This document shows, piece after piece, positions 34,073 to 46,708 of a stretch of DNA of 64,000 nt. Each line of letters begins with the position of its first letter. Position 1 is the stretch's first letter. This DNA is from Symsagittifera roscoffensis. Its lineage: Eukaryota > Xenacoelomorpha > Acoela > Convolutidae. A program made the translations under genes and the position numbers. The notes beneath the pieces were generated by a model. The model was not told where the DNA came from, did not search any database, and saw nothing but the letters and a program-made list of their open reading frames with translations. The stretch spans positions 74,535,345 through 74,599,344 of the forward strand of contig NC_087065.1 in the NCBI RefSeq assembly GCF_963678635.1, written 5' to 3'.

Positions 34073-35722
34073 ATGAGTCTAGATAAGTCAAGGATACCTA
34101 AACGAGGTAATAGCTCTAGGAAATTCATACCTAAAAAGCAAAGAAAAACGATGATCGATCCTTTTGTGGATCGGATTAAACGAGCCCGGACCGACAAAGG
34201 GGAGACGGTTTCAGGCAGAATGGTTGAAACAAGGAGTCAGAAGACCTCAGAAGAGCGAAAAGAACTGTTAGAAGTGGAGGTCAATACGGACCATGCCATG
34301 AACGACAACCATGAAGTACATGGACTGGAAGGGAGAGGCAGAAGGCTGGCGAGTGAGTCTACTCCGGAACAAGGCCAAGATTTTGCCACTTCCACCGGGA
34401 CACTGGACCGAGAGGAGATGTTGGAACTGTCCGACATCTCAACTGAAATTGTGGCAACTAGAAGATCTCCCACAGACAATACCATGATGGCAGGCGTGAC
34501 GGAGAAACAGGCAACGTCCTCATCGTTTTCAGAAAGAGTGAAGAACACTTTCGGAAACATCTTTCCATTCACCATGGGAGTGGGTACAGGAGATGAAGGT
34601 GAATCCCAGGAGGAAGAAGAGGACGATGATGAGCAAGTTGACTTTGGATCTCGAGTCAGCCTCAATAGGTCAACCCAGGAGAATGAGGTATACACCGACA
34701 GAGAGACTGGAACCATGGACAAATTTGGTGTGGTGAGAACGATAAGAAAAGACACAAACACATCATGCCAGTCAAGAGACTTTGTGAGCATGACAATTTC
34801 GGAAACGCGAACTGGCGAGAATAGAAACATAGGGCTAAGCAACGCATCGGCGGATCCAGAGGTAGATAATGAAAAAAGTCGAGGCAGAGAATCAAAGTCC
34901 GATACTCGACCAGCACAAAGCTACCTGGGATCGACAGGGTGACACGGAGAAAACGGAGCATCAATCGAAGAAGCCTTGAACAACATAGTGGGCAGCATAG
35001 GAGAGCAAAATGAACAGATGTCCTTAAGAATGAAAGAACTAGAGAGAGCAGTCCACGTTGAAAGATAAAGTATGCGGGAAGAAATAAACCGCAACAGACA
35101 AGAATTTGGAAGGAGCGAAAAACGCTTGAAGGAAAAAACAGATGAACAGATAGCGAAGAACTTGTCGCGAATGACACGAGAAGCGGAACAGAGAGAGTTA
35201 CGGTTAAGAGGCGACATGGAGAAGTTGAGAACTCACCAAGAGCAGACTCTTGGGACTCTTGACACAAAGATAGATACGATGATGGAGAGGCGAACTCAGG
35301 CTATCATGGATAGGTTGGACGGGCTACTAGGCAGCAAGAGTGGACCGAGAGAAGAGGAACCGAACTCGGGAGGTCCCAGCAGGGAACCGAAGGTGAACTT
35401 CAATGACCATGAAAGGAGGAGGACATATGGATCCACTAGAGGTAGGGGCAGTTCATCAGGCTATGGCACAAGGGATAACAGAACATGGGGCCCAAACAGC
35501 AGAGCAAGTTCAACAGGCAACAGACAGACCTCAAACGAACGACCGACACAAGGCACACATGCGACTGGGAGAGGTGATTCCAGTAACAGGAGACATGCGA
35601 ACCCTGGGAGGAGTCATATGGGCGAAGGGGGAAACAATCCCGGCGATTCGGATAGAAGGGATATACCAAATACAGAACCCTGTGACACGGAGAAAACGGA
35701 GCATCAATCAAAGAAGCCTTGA
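34073..35722 (+). pseudogene. Truncated Ty3 gag, plus copy 1
   Basis: Starts at ATG 34,073 (MSLDKSRIPKRG), runs to 34,942, then is broken by a frame change. An in-frame TAA at 35,066-35,068 stands where the longer copy at 41,099 has GAA. The frame 35,072-35,722 then ends at the junction to the LTR. N-terminal residues 1 to about 95 match the gag at 40,091 nearly perfectly; from GQDFATSTGTLDREE on, the sequence is instead identical to the minus copy (14,268-15,600). So this gag is a chimera. The capsid and zinc knuckle are absent. Confidence 0.92.
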
Positions 35723-38119
35723 ACAACATTTTGAGGGAATAAGAGCGTTATTGGAACGATTGGCCAAACGGTGAGGGCTAGAATATTCTGGTGTTTTGAA
35801 ATTTTAAAAATTCGAAGTATGACGTCATATTTCTGAGAAACGTCAGAAACGGCCATTTTGGCAGAAAAGTCGAAGAAGGACACAACAACGATAGTTGCGA
35901 CGACGACAACAACGAGGAAATTGAGAATCAGAATCAGAGAAAAGCAGAAATAGCAGAGACCGCTCCAAGTTGCAACTATTGTGTCGCTACAATAGTTGCA
36001 AGGCAGTTGCTAACAACAGTGAGGGGTGGAAACCAGCCTTCCGGGTTACAGAGAAATCAAGCTTGATTCAGTGGATTCGAGAATCAGGAGGGGTTTCGGG
36101 ACTGAAACTTTTATCATCTTATATGAACTTTTAGCTTCCCTGTCATGTCCTGAATTGAATTTAATTAACATCTGAATTCATTCTGCTAAGATGAGAAGCT
36201 AGGAGTTGGGGGAAAGGGTTGATCCATCTTCGATGGAGATGATGATTTTTATCTACTGAACAAAAACAATAATAATTCAATAAGTAGTAGTAGCCCTGTT
36301 TTTAGGAGTGACCTCGTGGTCTGGGGATACTGAGACCCAGCCATGAGCTCACTATTTCTGCATGTAATTAAATTAATTTGAGTGTTTCGACCGAAGCCGA
36401 AAGCAGCAACGTTTTTGTCGACCCGATGTTAGAAAGACCACCGAAAATACTGGCTTGGTAGAGACGGTGAAAAGAATGCAAAGCTCTGTTTAGACGTTAG
36501 CCAGTCATCTTTGGACTTAGTTTTGTTCTCCGTCGATATGTATCTTCCGGGCGAATGTTACATACATGTTTTTTTTGGCGCTCCTGGGTGTTATTCTTTT
36601 TTAACATCATGACCGGCAGAACCGTTAACGAGCACTCCGCGCCGAGCGGATGCTCACATTAACGCCCTTAATAGGCCAAAACCGCCGGGCGGAAGGGTAG
36701 TTCGGAAAGCGGAAGCCTTCCGGATTACCGTGTATAGCTTTTTAACCTAGTTAAGACCAAAAATTCACGAACCAGGAAGGGTGGGGGGATTCGCGGTCCC
36801 GTCATTTCCTGAGTGGTCCGTGACCAAAAACACTTAAAGATATAGATAAAAACAAACAAAAAGTAGTATAGTACCCAAGAAAAACAAAAAACATAAAAAA
36901 TAACCGAAAAAACCAAAAACAGTAAAAAAGTAAAAAATCAGTAGAAATCATCTCCCCAGACAAGATGTGATCCGACCCTCCCGTTTGTTGTTACGGCATT
37001 TATATCAATCAGGACCGTTACCTTAAATTTTGTGGCCCGTTTGTGAGGCTTGTACTGTAGGGTTATTTGAGCATTTAAGCACGTTAATGATAAATTGCGC
37101 TCAATCCGGAAGGGTCAACTGATTTGCGCTCAATCCGGAGGGGTCTTGGGAGAAGATTGATCCGGCAAGCAGTACAAGGAGCAAGAAGAAGGGGCTCAAC
37201 GACAACAACAATCGACTGTTGGGTATCGTTAACAAGTTTTGTATCCCTTTTGGTACAAAAATTAAGATAGTAATCTGTGGGGGGCTCGACAGTGCTGCAC
37301 TGTAGTGACCCTTCACCGAACTGCGAATATCCGAGTTAAGCACCTTAATTCGGATATTAAACAAACCCGGACGGGTAGAGTATTACTAATATTATTACTT
37401 ATATAGCCTATATTAATACTCCTATACCGTTTTTCAGTGAAAAACACAGAAAGCAGACCGGTCTTTAGGGTCAAAATAGCGATATTTTGATTCCCCCACA
37501 AATCGCGATTTTTGAGATATCGATAATTTTTGAAACGGAACAAAGCGCTAAATTAGTGTGTTACATCGTAACTGCACTACTATAATAGATAGAACCAGTT
37601 AAGTTTAGTTCGGAAGTGGTTGGAACTATTTTGGAACAAAAAACCAAATTTTCGTGATTTTTGAGAAAACGAAACACCATAAATTCAGAAAATTGTTTTA
37701 CTGCCTGTTTAGTAATTTTTTTCACTCAGGTTAACTCAATCTTCTCATTGACAGTTTTTCACGTCGCTTTTCAAACAAAAACAAAAAATTAAATATTTTA
37801 ACCTAAGACTTGAAGTCTTTCATTCCAAGATGGCGCTAAAGAAAACTTCGTAAGCTGTTTTAACTGAAGAAAATCTAATTTTTCAGGGCATGAGCAAAAA
37901 TTTATCAGCTTAGCCTTCTTCTATAATCCTGCTCATTTTTTGCTCGAAATAGACTAAGTTCAATTTCTTAGGACGATTTATCGACAAGGGAAAGGACCAA
38001 TATACGAGCTGGACAGCCGCTGTTGTGCCCTTGATTAAGACATAAATGCAGTTTTGTTAGAAAATTTTCTTTGCTCGGTAATGTTGCCTCGCCTCAGGCA
38101 ACGAACACGGATCATGATG

Positions 38120-38174
38120 GGCTTCGAACATCCGACCTTTCGAGTGAGAGACGGAGACTTAATCACTTTGCCAC
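38120..38174 (-). other. tRNA-Ser/Leu-like segment, copy 2
   Basis: Same segment as at 32,118-32,172. B-box-like TGTTCGAAGCC and A-box-like TGGCAAAGTGATTAAG on the minus strand. Cloverleaf folding was not possible by eye. Confidence 0.45.
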
Positions 38175-39059
38175 CGCTCAGAAAAATTTTTTTTATACTC
38201 ACTGTTTTTTTATACTTGAAATTTTTGAGTTAGAACCGTAAAAATAGTTGTTCGGACTACGTCCACTAGTGAATCTACGAGTTTTAAAACCCGCTACCCG
38301 AAAGCCTTCCGGGTTGCAGAGAAATCGAACTTAACCTGTTTGATTTGGTGGATTCATCAATCCGGAGGGGTCTAGGTAGCATAGTTTTTCGCAAATTTTT
38401 TCAACTAAAGCGTTTTAGATCAGGTCTTTTGCATTGAACTAGAAGAGTATAGGCCTTCTGAGCTCGGATCAATAATTTTCAGGTCGAAAAGAACAGAATT
38501 GCGGAAAAAGTTAGGCAGAACCTATAGGAGACAAACTTTTTGACTTCAGAAAAAAAGACGTTTTGGTTGATAACTTTGGAACTACTGGGCATATCGAGTT
38601 GATCTTGGTATCAATAGATCAGAAATTAGCTGAGCTTATTGATAGGGACAAAAGTTTTTCAAAAAAGTAAGCGTGAAATTTTTTTTGAGATTGTTTTAGC
38701 AAATTCACCAAATTGGGAGGGTAGATCCTTCACGTTTTACAATTTTTTTTTTAGAAAAGCCCTTACACCCCTACCAAAAGGTAATAGCGGTTGAACAGAG
38801 TAACTTTAGGCTATTCTAGACAAAAAGGGAAGGCTAAAGGCACAAGAAAACCTTAATCGAGCCGAAGTTGGGCTAGCGATAAGACCCTTCACCGTTAGCG
38901 TGAATTGTCAAATAAGAGGCTTAACTTCAATCCGCAAGGGTCTAGGAAAGCAGTACATACCCTTCCTAGTTAATTGAAAAAGCAAAATCGCATCGGAGAA
39001 CGTATCCGGGAGGGTATAGGTTGAAAGAAGGAAATCTCCGAAAAGCTACTATTACAGAC

Positions 39060-39310
39060 CAGAGGGCTCCCAATCCGGAGGGGTCAAAAAAAAAATTCTC
39101 TTCAAATTAGGAGGGGTCCGAATCCGGAGGGGTCTAATTTTTGCTAATTCGGAGGGGTCCAAATCCGAAGGGGTCTTACATTCACTATTTCATAGGGGTC
39201 CCAATCCGGAGGGGTCTTATATTTGCTAACTCATAGGTGTCCCAATCCGGAGGGGGCTCAATTTTGCCGATCCGGAAGGGTCCTATTCGTGCCAATCCGG
39301 AGGGGTATTA
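39060..39310 (+). repeat. GGAGGGGTC-type minisatellite, copy 2
   Basis: Same array as 33,040-33,300, with a few base changes. Confidence 0.92.
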
Positions 39311-40090
39311 TTTTATTAAAGGACTAAGGTAAACGGAAGAAAGACTAAAGTGAGAGGTATAAGGTTATTAGCAGACAGGCTAGGAATCAGTGACTGCACT
39401 GGTAACTTGCCTTTCAATAAAGACCAGACCAAAACAAAACAGGTCCGAACTCGGATATTCGCGACACTAAGTCTAAACTAAAAAGAGCGTAATTCATTGG
39501 TGTGGATTGAAACCCAAAACGTTTTTGTGAAAAGTGACTGCCCTGAGGATTGTAGTAGGTCTAGCTCGGGCAGTCCGAAGGCAGATAGGTAAAACAGTAC
39601 TTGGTGGGTGCAACAGACGCCCACTTGAGAAAATTACTGCCATCAAAGTTTTGTCTGTTTGGTGCAGCACCGAGCAGGGAAAGCTTTTTCTTTAAAATAT
39701 AAGTTCGACTATTGTACTGCGACCAACTAAAAGTACAATACACATACGTTTTTTATAGAGGTATTCATATTCTGTCATTATATATATATTTTTTTTGTTT
39801 TTGATTTTAAATGAACATAAACTGTGTTTGATTGGGTAGTGAGTACACTACCTTTTAAATTGACTGATAACATCACATTGTGCTAGTTCTCAAACCTTAC
39901 GACCGATTATCGGTTAGTGTGAATAAATTATATACAAAACTGTACTCTGATAACATACAGGGATTCGTGGTCACTATTTAATAGAATCTTGTGAAATTTA
40001 TTGTGTTGTGTCATTATTATTGGTAGTCAAACTATAAGGTCACTAGCAATCGAATTAAGTGTATAGGCATTAATAAGTGACAAATTGAGA

Positions 40091-41747
40091 ATGAGTCTAG
40101 ATAAGTCAAGGATACCTAAACGAGGTAATAGCTCTAGGAAATTCATACCTAAAAAGCAAAGAAAAACGATGATCGATCCTTTTGTGGATCGGATTAAACG
40201 AGCCCGGACCGACAAAGGGGAGACGGTTTCAGGCAGAATGGTTGAAACAAGGAGTCAGAAGACCTCAGAAGAGCGAAAAGAACTGTTAGAAGTGGAGGTC
40301 AAAACGGACCATGCCATGAACGACAACCAGGAAGTACATGGACTGGAAGGGAGAGGCAGAAGGCTGGCGAGTGAATCTACTCCGATGGAACAAGGCCATT
40401 ATTTCCACCGGGACATTGGATCGAGAGGAGATGTCGGAACTGTCCGACATCTCAACTGAAATAGCGGCAACTAGAAGATCTCCAACAGACAACACTATGA
40501 TGGCAGGCGGAACTGAGAAACAAACAGCGTCATCATCGTTCTCAGAAAGAATGAGGAACACCTTAGGAAACATCTTTCCATTCACCATGGGAGGGGGCGC
40601 AGGAAATGAAGGTGAATCCCAGGAGGAGGAGGACGAATAAGAGCAAGTGGACTTTGGGTCTCAAGTCAGCCTCAAAAGTTCGACCCAGGAGAATGAGACA
40701 TACGTCGGAAGAGAGACTGGAACCAGGGACAAATTTGGTGTAGTGAGAACGATAAGCAAAGAGGTAAACACATCGGGCCAGTCAAGAGACTTCGCGATTA
40801 TGACAAATTCAGAGCTGCAAACTGGGGAGAGTAGAAACAGAGGGCTAGGCAACGCATTGGCGGATCCTGAGGTGGATAATGAAAAGACGTCGAGGCAGAG
40901 AGTCAAAACCCGGATCTCGACCAGCACGAAGCTACCTGGGACCGACAGGGTTACACCGCCACTAGTGACGCCACTCGTGGATAACGGGGCAGCACTAGAA
41001 GAAACCTTAAACAACATAGTGGACAGTTTAGGAGAACAAAATGAACAGATGTCCATAAGAATGAGTGAACTAGAAAGAGCAGTTCACATTGAAAGAGAAA
41101 GTCTGCGGGAAGAAATAAACTGCAATAGACAAGAAGTTGGTAGGAGCGAAAAACGCTTGAAAGAAAGAACGGACGAGCATATGGCGAAGAACTTGTCGCG
41201 AATGACAAGAGAAGCGAAACAGAGAGAGTTACGCTTAAGAGACGACATGGAGAAGTTCATAATTCAGCAAGAGCAGTCTCTTGGGACTCTTGACACAAAG
41301 ATAGACGCGATGATGGAGATGCGAACCCAGGCTATCATGGACAGGTTGGACGGGCTACTAATCAGCAAGAGTGGACCAAAAGAAGGGGAACCGAACTCGG
41401 GAGGTCCCAGCAGGGAGCCGAAGGTGAACTTCAATGAACATCAAAAGAGGAAGACATATGGATCCACTAGAGGCAGGGGCAGTTCAACAGGCTATGCCAC
41501 AAGGGATAATAGAACATGGGGCCAGAACAGTAGAGCAAGTTCAACGGGGAACAGACAGACCTCTAATGAACGACCAACGCAAGGCACACATGCGACTGGG
41601 AGAAGTGATTTCGGTAACAGAGGGCATGCAAGCCCGGGGAAGAGTCATGTGGGCCAAGCGGGAAACACTCACGGCGATTCGGATTGCAGGGATGCACCGT
41701 ATACAGAGCCTTTGACAAGGTGTGAGGACACTCAGGCGGGACACTAG
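40091..41747 (+). pseudogene. Ty3 gag, N-terminal and coiled-coil part
   Basis: Starts at ATG 40,091 (MSLDKSRIPKRG). A deletion near 40,400 shifts the frame (40,338-40,640), a stop TAA at 40,638-40,640 breaks it, and the frame 40,647-41,747 carries the rest. It has an acidic middle, a long coiled-coil segment (MSELERAVHIERESLREEIN; EKRLKERTDEHMAKNLSRM) and an R/G/S-rich C-terminal part (TRGRGSSTGYATRDN). The TAA seen at the MREE start of the defective copies is absent here (GAA). Confidence 0.85.
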
Positions 41748-41762
41748 AGGGATGCTACGGCA

Positions 41763-42926
41763 ATGGCCACAGCCTTTGAACCCCTAAACAGGTCTTTGGA
41801 GACATTCCTTACAAGGTTATCCAGAACCAATGAACGCAGTGATAAGTCCAGAAGAGTTTTTAAGAAACCAAGATGCTATAAAGACGAATCTGATGGCTGT
41901 ATTGATACCTGGATAGAGGTAATGAAACTGCATTTCGAGGAAGAAGACTTGTCGGAGAGACAGGAATGCAGTGCGCTCACCAGTAATTTGGAAGGGACAG
42001 CCCTGAACTGTGTCATGGCCAAGAAGCAATATCAGCGTGACACAGCCGAAAAAATCTTCGATATCTTGTTAAACCGTTTCGGATCAGGGGTGCAGGGGCA
42101 CCAAGCGATGATGCGCTTCGAGAAACGGAGGCAACGAGAAGATGAAACGATAGACAAGTTTCTCGATGACTTGGAAATGCTGAGAAGACGCAGCCAACCG
42201 GATGAGTCAAATCGAAGGATGAACCTGGCCTTAGCCTCAAGATTCATCGATGGTGTGAAGAATGATGAACTTCGAACAATGCTAGCAACGCATTACACAC
42301 CACTATCAACTAATGCGCCAACACCAGAGGAGTTGAGGCTCAAGTCAAAAGAGTATCTTTTGTTGAAACCTACTTCGAGATCTGGATACTACAAGAACAA
42401 TTATGGCAATTTTAACAACGGACCAGCAAACCAAGGGAACAATTGGTACAAACCGAGGGATGATATGGACAAGAGACGCTCTTCTGCAAAATGCAGTTCA
42501 ACGGACCATCATGCGTCAGCATGCCCAACCTATAAACAGGGCATGAAAGCAATAGGCTTTAGCCTCGAGGACGAAGATGCGTCAGAAGTCGATCATGAAG
42601 ATTTCATGAGAGGAGTAATAGCAAAATTCGGCCCGAGGTGTTTCTTTTGTAACTTGGAAGGTCATTTTAAATCGGATTGTCCGCAATTTTGGGATGCTGT
42701 AGCAAACATCAAGCATCCAAGGCACAGGGAAGTTTTATCGGGAGTGAAAGCCAGCAAGGCTCGCCTTTTGAGTGAAGCGGAGGCGCGCAGAAAAGAAAAA
42801 CCACAAGAGCTGGCAACGAAGAAAATGCAAGCAGTAACAGAAGAGACAAGTGAACTGGAACCAGTGACTGCGGCGGATGACTTCAAGATTGATTATAGGG
42901 CAGCCGCTCTAAATAGAGTGCAATAG
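41763..42926 (+). pseudogene. Ty3 gag, capsid and zinc knuckle
   Basis: One open frame of 387 codons. The capsid part has DTWIEVMKLHFEEEDL, SNLEGTALNCVMAKK and DTAEKIFDILLNRFGSG, matching the usual retrotransposon gag layout. A CCHC knuckle sits at about residue 297: CFFCNLEGHFKSDC (C-x2-C-x4-H-x4-C), nt about 42,640-42,690. A second candidate, CSSTDHHASAC, lies near 42,490. The frame ends at 42,926 and protease begins in another frame. Confidence 0.9.
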
Positions 42927-43045
42927 GAACTGGTAACGAAAGAGATCGAGCAAAAAGTGAAGCTCGAACTGGAAAATGAGAACTACATGAGAAGCTGAAT
43001 ACCTTCGAGGCAACAGAAGTCGAAGAAACAAAGGCACCAAGTAGT

Positions 43046-44191
43046 TTGAGCATGAAACTTAATGTGATCTACGGGCAGAGGTTCGACATGGTGCCGCAAG
43101 GAAGCAAGATACAGTCGATAATCTCAGTGGCTGGACATCAGGTAATCAGAAATTTAAGTGAACCATCCGAGTTCACTTTGATGCATTTGGACACATATGC
43201 AGATTATCTGAGGCAGGTGGAGCCACGCACCGAGTCGAGAGCTGTACGAGCACTACTAACAACGGTTGGCCCTCGCATGAAGAAACTTCATGGACGCTAC
43301 CTATAGGTCTATGGGCCGTATCAAGTGATGCTGAACGTGGATGGAATCAGTATCTACACCAGGACTTATGTAACAACAGATGATGACCAAATGGGGCAGA
43401 TCTATTTGGGTGAGGAGGAACTCAATGTCCGCAGGATAGGCCATGACGCCATGATGGAACAAGATGCAGTACACATTGGGTATGAAGCAGATGTGACCTC
43501 ACATCTGCTCGACACCAACGGAACGAAAATCGGAGTCACAGGGCTTCTGGACACAGGAGCGGTAGTGAGTGTGATCCCGATAAAAACTTGGGAAAGAATG
43601 GGCTTCACGAGGGAAGATCTAATTCCAACGAATCTCAGACTGGCCGCCGCCAATCGATGAGCTATTTACGTAGCCGGAAAAACACCAACAACGGTCCTCC
43701 ACATGGGAGGACGGGATCTTTGGATGAGCTTCCTGGTAGTAGCGAATTTGTACGACGCCGACCAATTCATCTTGGGCAGAGATTTTGTCAGGAATTTTGA
43801 CGTGATGATTGACTTGAACAACGGTCTGATACGGATTAGAAACCCGGACAGGAAGTATGTTAAGAAACCAATTAATAGGATAATAACAGACGAAAACAAG
43901 GTACCAATTTTTTTAGATAGAAAAGTAAAACTACATCCAGGACAAGCTGTGGTGGCAATTTTTAGAATGAGGAATTTGAATTCGTTAAGTGATAGTAAAC
44001 AGGTTTGCTTAGTACCGAATCCAAATAGTCAGAGTTCGGTGATTTTAGGCCGGAGCTTCTCGGTAACGCGAAACGGACTGTGTGTCAGTGTATTATTGAA
44101 CACACTGGACACCACGGTTTCAATCCAGCGTGGAAAGAAGCTTGGCTACGCTTTGCCGATGAGGACCGACTATGAGGAGACACAAACTTGA
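43046..44191 (+). pseudogene. Ty3 protease region
   Basis: One frame with stops at 43,304 and 43,658. The aspartic protease motif LLDTGAVVSVIP (43,544-43,579) has D-T-G intact. The flap side may be the ILGRDFVRNFDVMIDL segment (about 43,768). The last part (LHPGQAVVAIF, VILGRSFSVTRNG) is the linker to RT. It ends at 44,191, overlapping the pol frame by 4 bases. Confidence 0.85.
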
Positions 44192-45870
44192 GGAAACATA
44201 GTGTGAAAGACTGTCCTTATCATGCTAGTAAAGATAAAATTTTAAAGAGGATTAATGAATTAAAATCTATTCATAGATTGTTTTCAATGAAATCCGAAAC
44301 GGACGACGGCTTATCAAGCTGCTCGAATTTTCCGGAACGCCCCTCGTCATATGAACTAGAATCTGACAAACCGGTTTTGCCAGAGATAGAACATTTAAAA
44401 GGGAAAATAAGTGAGGGAGATTTCAAAAAATTGCGGGACCTCCTAAATCGGAACGCAGATGTATTTTCAAAACATAAGGCGGATATCGGTTGCTGTAATT
44501 TTGTCGAACACGAAATCGAACTTGAAGAGGGCACCGTTCCCCACAGGGAAGGCGCAAGACGAATGACGCCACACAAATTGGAAGCGTGCCGAGCGGAAAT
44601 AGAAATTTTGCTTGAATACGACATGATAGAACCCTCAAAATCGCCATGGGCCTGCGGGGTAGTAATGGCGAAAAAGAAAGGGGGGCAGCTTAGATTTTGT
44701 TGCGACTTTCGTTACTTGAACGCGGTAACAGTTAAGGATGCGCACCCGATACCGCGGATAGACGAGAGCCTCTCTAAGCTTGGTGATTCCAGGTTCTTCA
44801 CCACATTGGACTTGGGTTCTGCCTTCTGGCAGGTCCCTCTGCGGAAGAAGGATAGAGAGAAAACCGGATTCGCGTGCGAATTGGGATTGTACCAGTGGAA
44901 GAGGCTGCCCTTTGGCTTGTGAAATGCAACGGCCACTTTTCAAAGACTGATGGCTCAGGCTTTGACGAGAGTGACCAAGAAGTACGGGAATCTCGTGATG
45001 TGTTACGTGGATGACGTAGTCATAGCGACACCGACCCTGGAAGACCACATTGATAGGTTCGATGAGGTCTTTGGATGCATGAAAAGAGTATGATTGAAGT
45101 GCAAACCATCGAAATGTGAAATCCTTAGGGATTCGATTAAGTACCTGGGAAGAATGGTGGACAGGCATGGTGTGAGACCGGACCCGGAAGCAGTGGAAGC
45201 ATTGTTGACATGGAAAGCTCCCAGAACGGACACACAGCTCCTGAGCTTCCTAGGGTTTGCCAATTACTACCGGGAGTTCATAAAAGGATATGCGTACAAG
45301 GTGTATCCGATGCAAAAGCTAATGCGCAACAAAGGGAAAAAGTTCGAATGGAACGATTAAGCACAACTTGCCTTCGAGAACATAAAGCGGGAACTGTGCG
45401 AAGCGCCAGTGCTAGGCATGCCTACAGAAAAGGGCATGTATGTTCTTGACACAGACGCATCGGTAGTAGCCATCTCAGGAATATTGCATCAAGAGCAAGA
45501 ATGGAACGGAAGAACGGTTCTCCGTCCCATTGCATACGGCAGCAAGGTCTTGAGTGACACAGAGATGAAATATGGCGCACCAAAAGCAGAAATGTTTGCA
45601 GTAGTCACTTTCGCGGAAAAGTACCGTGCATACTTGGGGAGCGCTCCCTTCAAGTTACGCGTGGACAACAGAGCGTTATCCTGGTTGAAGACCCACTCGA
45701 TGGATCAGAGTTATATTGGTAGATGGATAGTAAGATTGGAGGGCTACCATATGATAATCGAACATAAGATGCGTGATAAACACCAGAATGCTGACAGCCT
45801 CAGCAAGAAAACTGAGAAGCAGGCCAATCAGGCGGAAATAAAGGAGGGATTCTCGTTTCTGGACAAATAA
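44188..45870 (+). pseudogene. Ty3 reverse transcriptase and RNase H
   Basis: Frame with stops at 44,920, 45,091, 45,358 and 45,868. RT shows PSKSPWACGVVMAKKKGGQL, RFCCDFRYLNAVTVKDAHPI, TTLDLGSAFWQVPL and LPFGL, then NATATFQRLM and YVDD (45,004-45,015), followed by FLGFANYYREFIKGYA. RNase H has VLDTDASVVAISGIL, YGAPKAEMFAVVTFAEKY, LRVDNRALSWL and DKHQNADSLSKK. Two of the stops (45,358 CAA to TAA type; 44,920 in a conserved C position) look like ordinary decay. Confidence 0.93.
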
Positions 45871-46708
45871 ACTTATGAAGCGCTTCCCTTAACGAGATGG
45901 TTGCATAAGTCTGGACATCCAATTCCAGGACATCCTGAGTTACCTGTAGAGAAAGCAGCCGAGATAAAGATCCTATCCAAGGGGTACCCGGTCACCTTGG
46001 ATCTGTTGCTGCGCTCAAATATGGTCCAGCAAGAACTCTCTCGCATGAACATAAACAGCCTGTCATTATTGGATAAAATGGTGCAGGTCACACCGCAAGT
46101 GATGCGGATGCTGGGCGGATTGTTAGAAAGAGAAGTGACCAGAGATGACCCCGCGTGGACAGCAGCAGTGGCATCGCTAACAGTCAGTGAGAAGGTGAAG
46201 ATCATGCCGTCCAGACGACAGCACGCAGAGAACGAGAGGGATTGTAGGACAATAGTTCAGCAACTAGTATCCTCAATACCCCACGAGATTTTAACCAGTA
46301 CTTCTTACGGAGAGAAAGAACAGGGGAGCGGCAAGCGAAAGAAAACCTTCACCTTTGTGGACCAGGATAAGGAAGGTGAAAAGGCAGAACAAAATCTGCT
46401 GCAAGACTATTTGTCTGGGGAGACGAATAATGAGAAGAACCAGCGACCACAAGATCAACACCCGGGACATTGAAAGTTTGTCCGGAGAGTCTGAGATAGA
46501 TGAGAAAAAGGACCTAGAGAACAGGGTTTTGTCCGGGGAGTTCAGATGGATGCGAAGAAGGCACGGACATGATCTGGAGGAGCGTGCAGTCTCCAGCACA
46601 ACCTCTTCAACGGATGACAATTCCCGAAACTCAGGAATGGACACCTATTCAGACAGGAACTCGAGCTCGGGATGAGAACTGTCCGAAATAGCGATCCACC
46701 GACTACTA
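45871..46708 (+). pseudogene. Ty3 pol, long spacer between RNase H and integrase
   Basis: The RNase H frame continues to 46,473 after a TAA at 45,868, then shifts to another frame (46,355-46,675, stop at 46,673). No domain is recognised: alternating charged and hydrophobic residues (SKGYPVTLDLLLRSNMVQQE; VTPQVMRMLGGLLEREVTRD), then an acidic, Ser-rich part. From the last RNase H motif to the integrase zinc finger is about 1.4 kb, well over the usual short linker. It may be a lineage-specific insert. Confidence 0.7.

Larger units (their letters stand above)
29692..35732 (+). mobile_element. Defective Ty3 derivative, plus copy 1
   Basis: The order is LTR/leader, truncated gag, then directly the LTR of the next copy (35,733). 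Deletion has removed everything from the gag C-terminus through pol and the first 80 bases of the following LTR. It matches the minus copy at 13,413-28,936. It has no pol and could only have moved using another element's enzymes, like other large non-autonomous LTR derivatives. Confidence 0.88.
35733..40090 (+). repeat. LTR/leader of the large Ty3 element
   Basis: Begins with ttttgagggaataagagcg, the LTR minus its first 80 or so bases, and is nearly identical to 29,773-34,072. It includes the GGAGGGGTC array (39,060-39,310) and the tRNA-like segment (38,120-38,174). No coding frame is seen. Confidence 0.8.
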
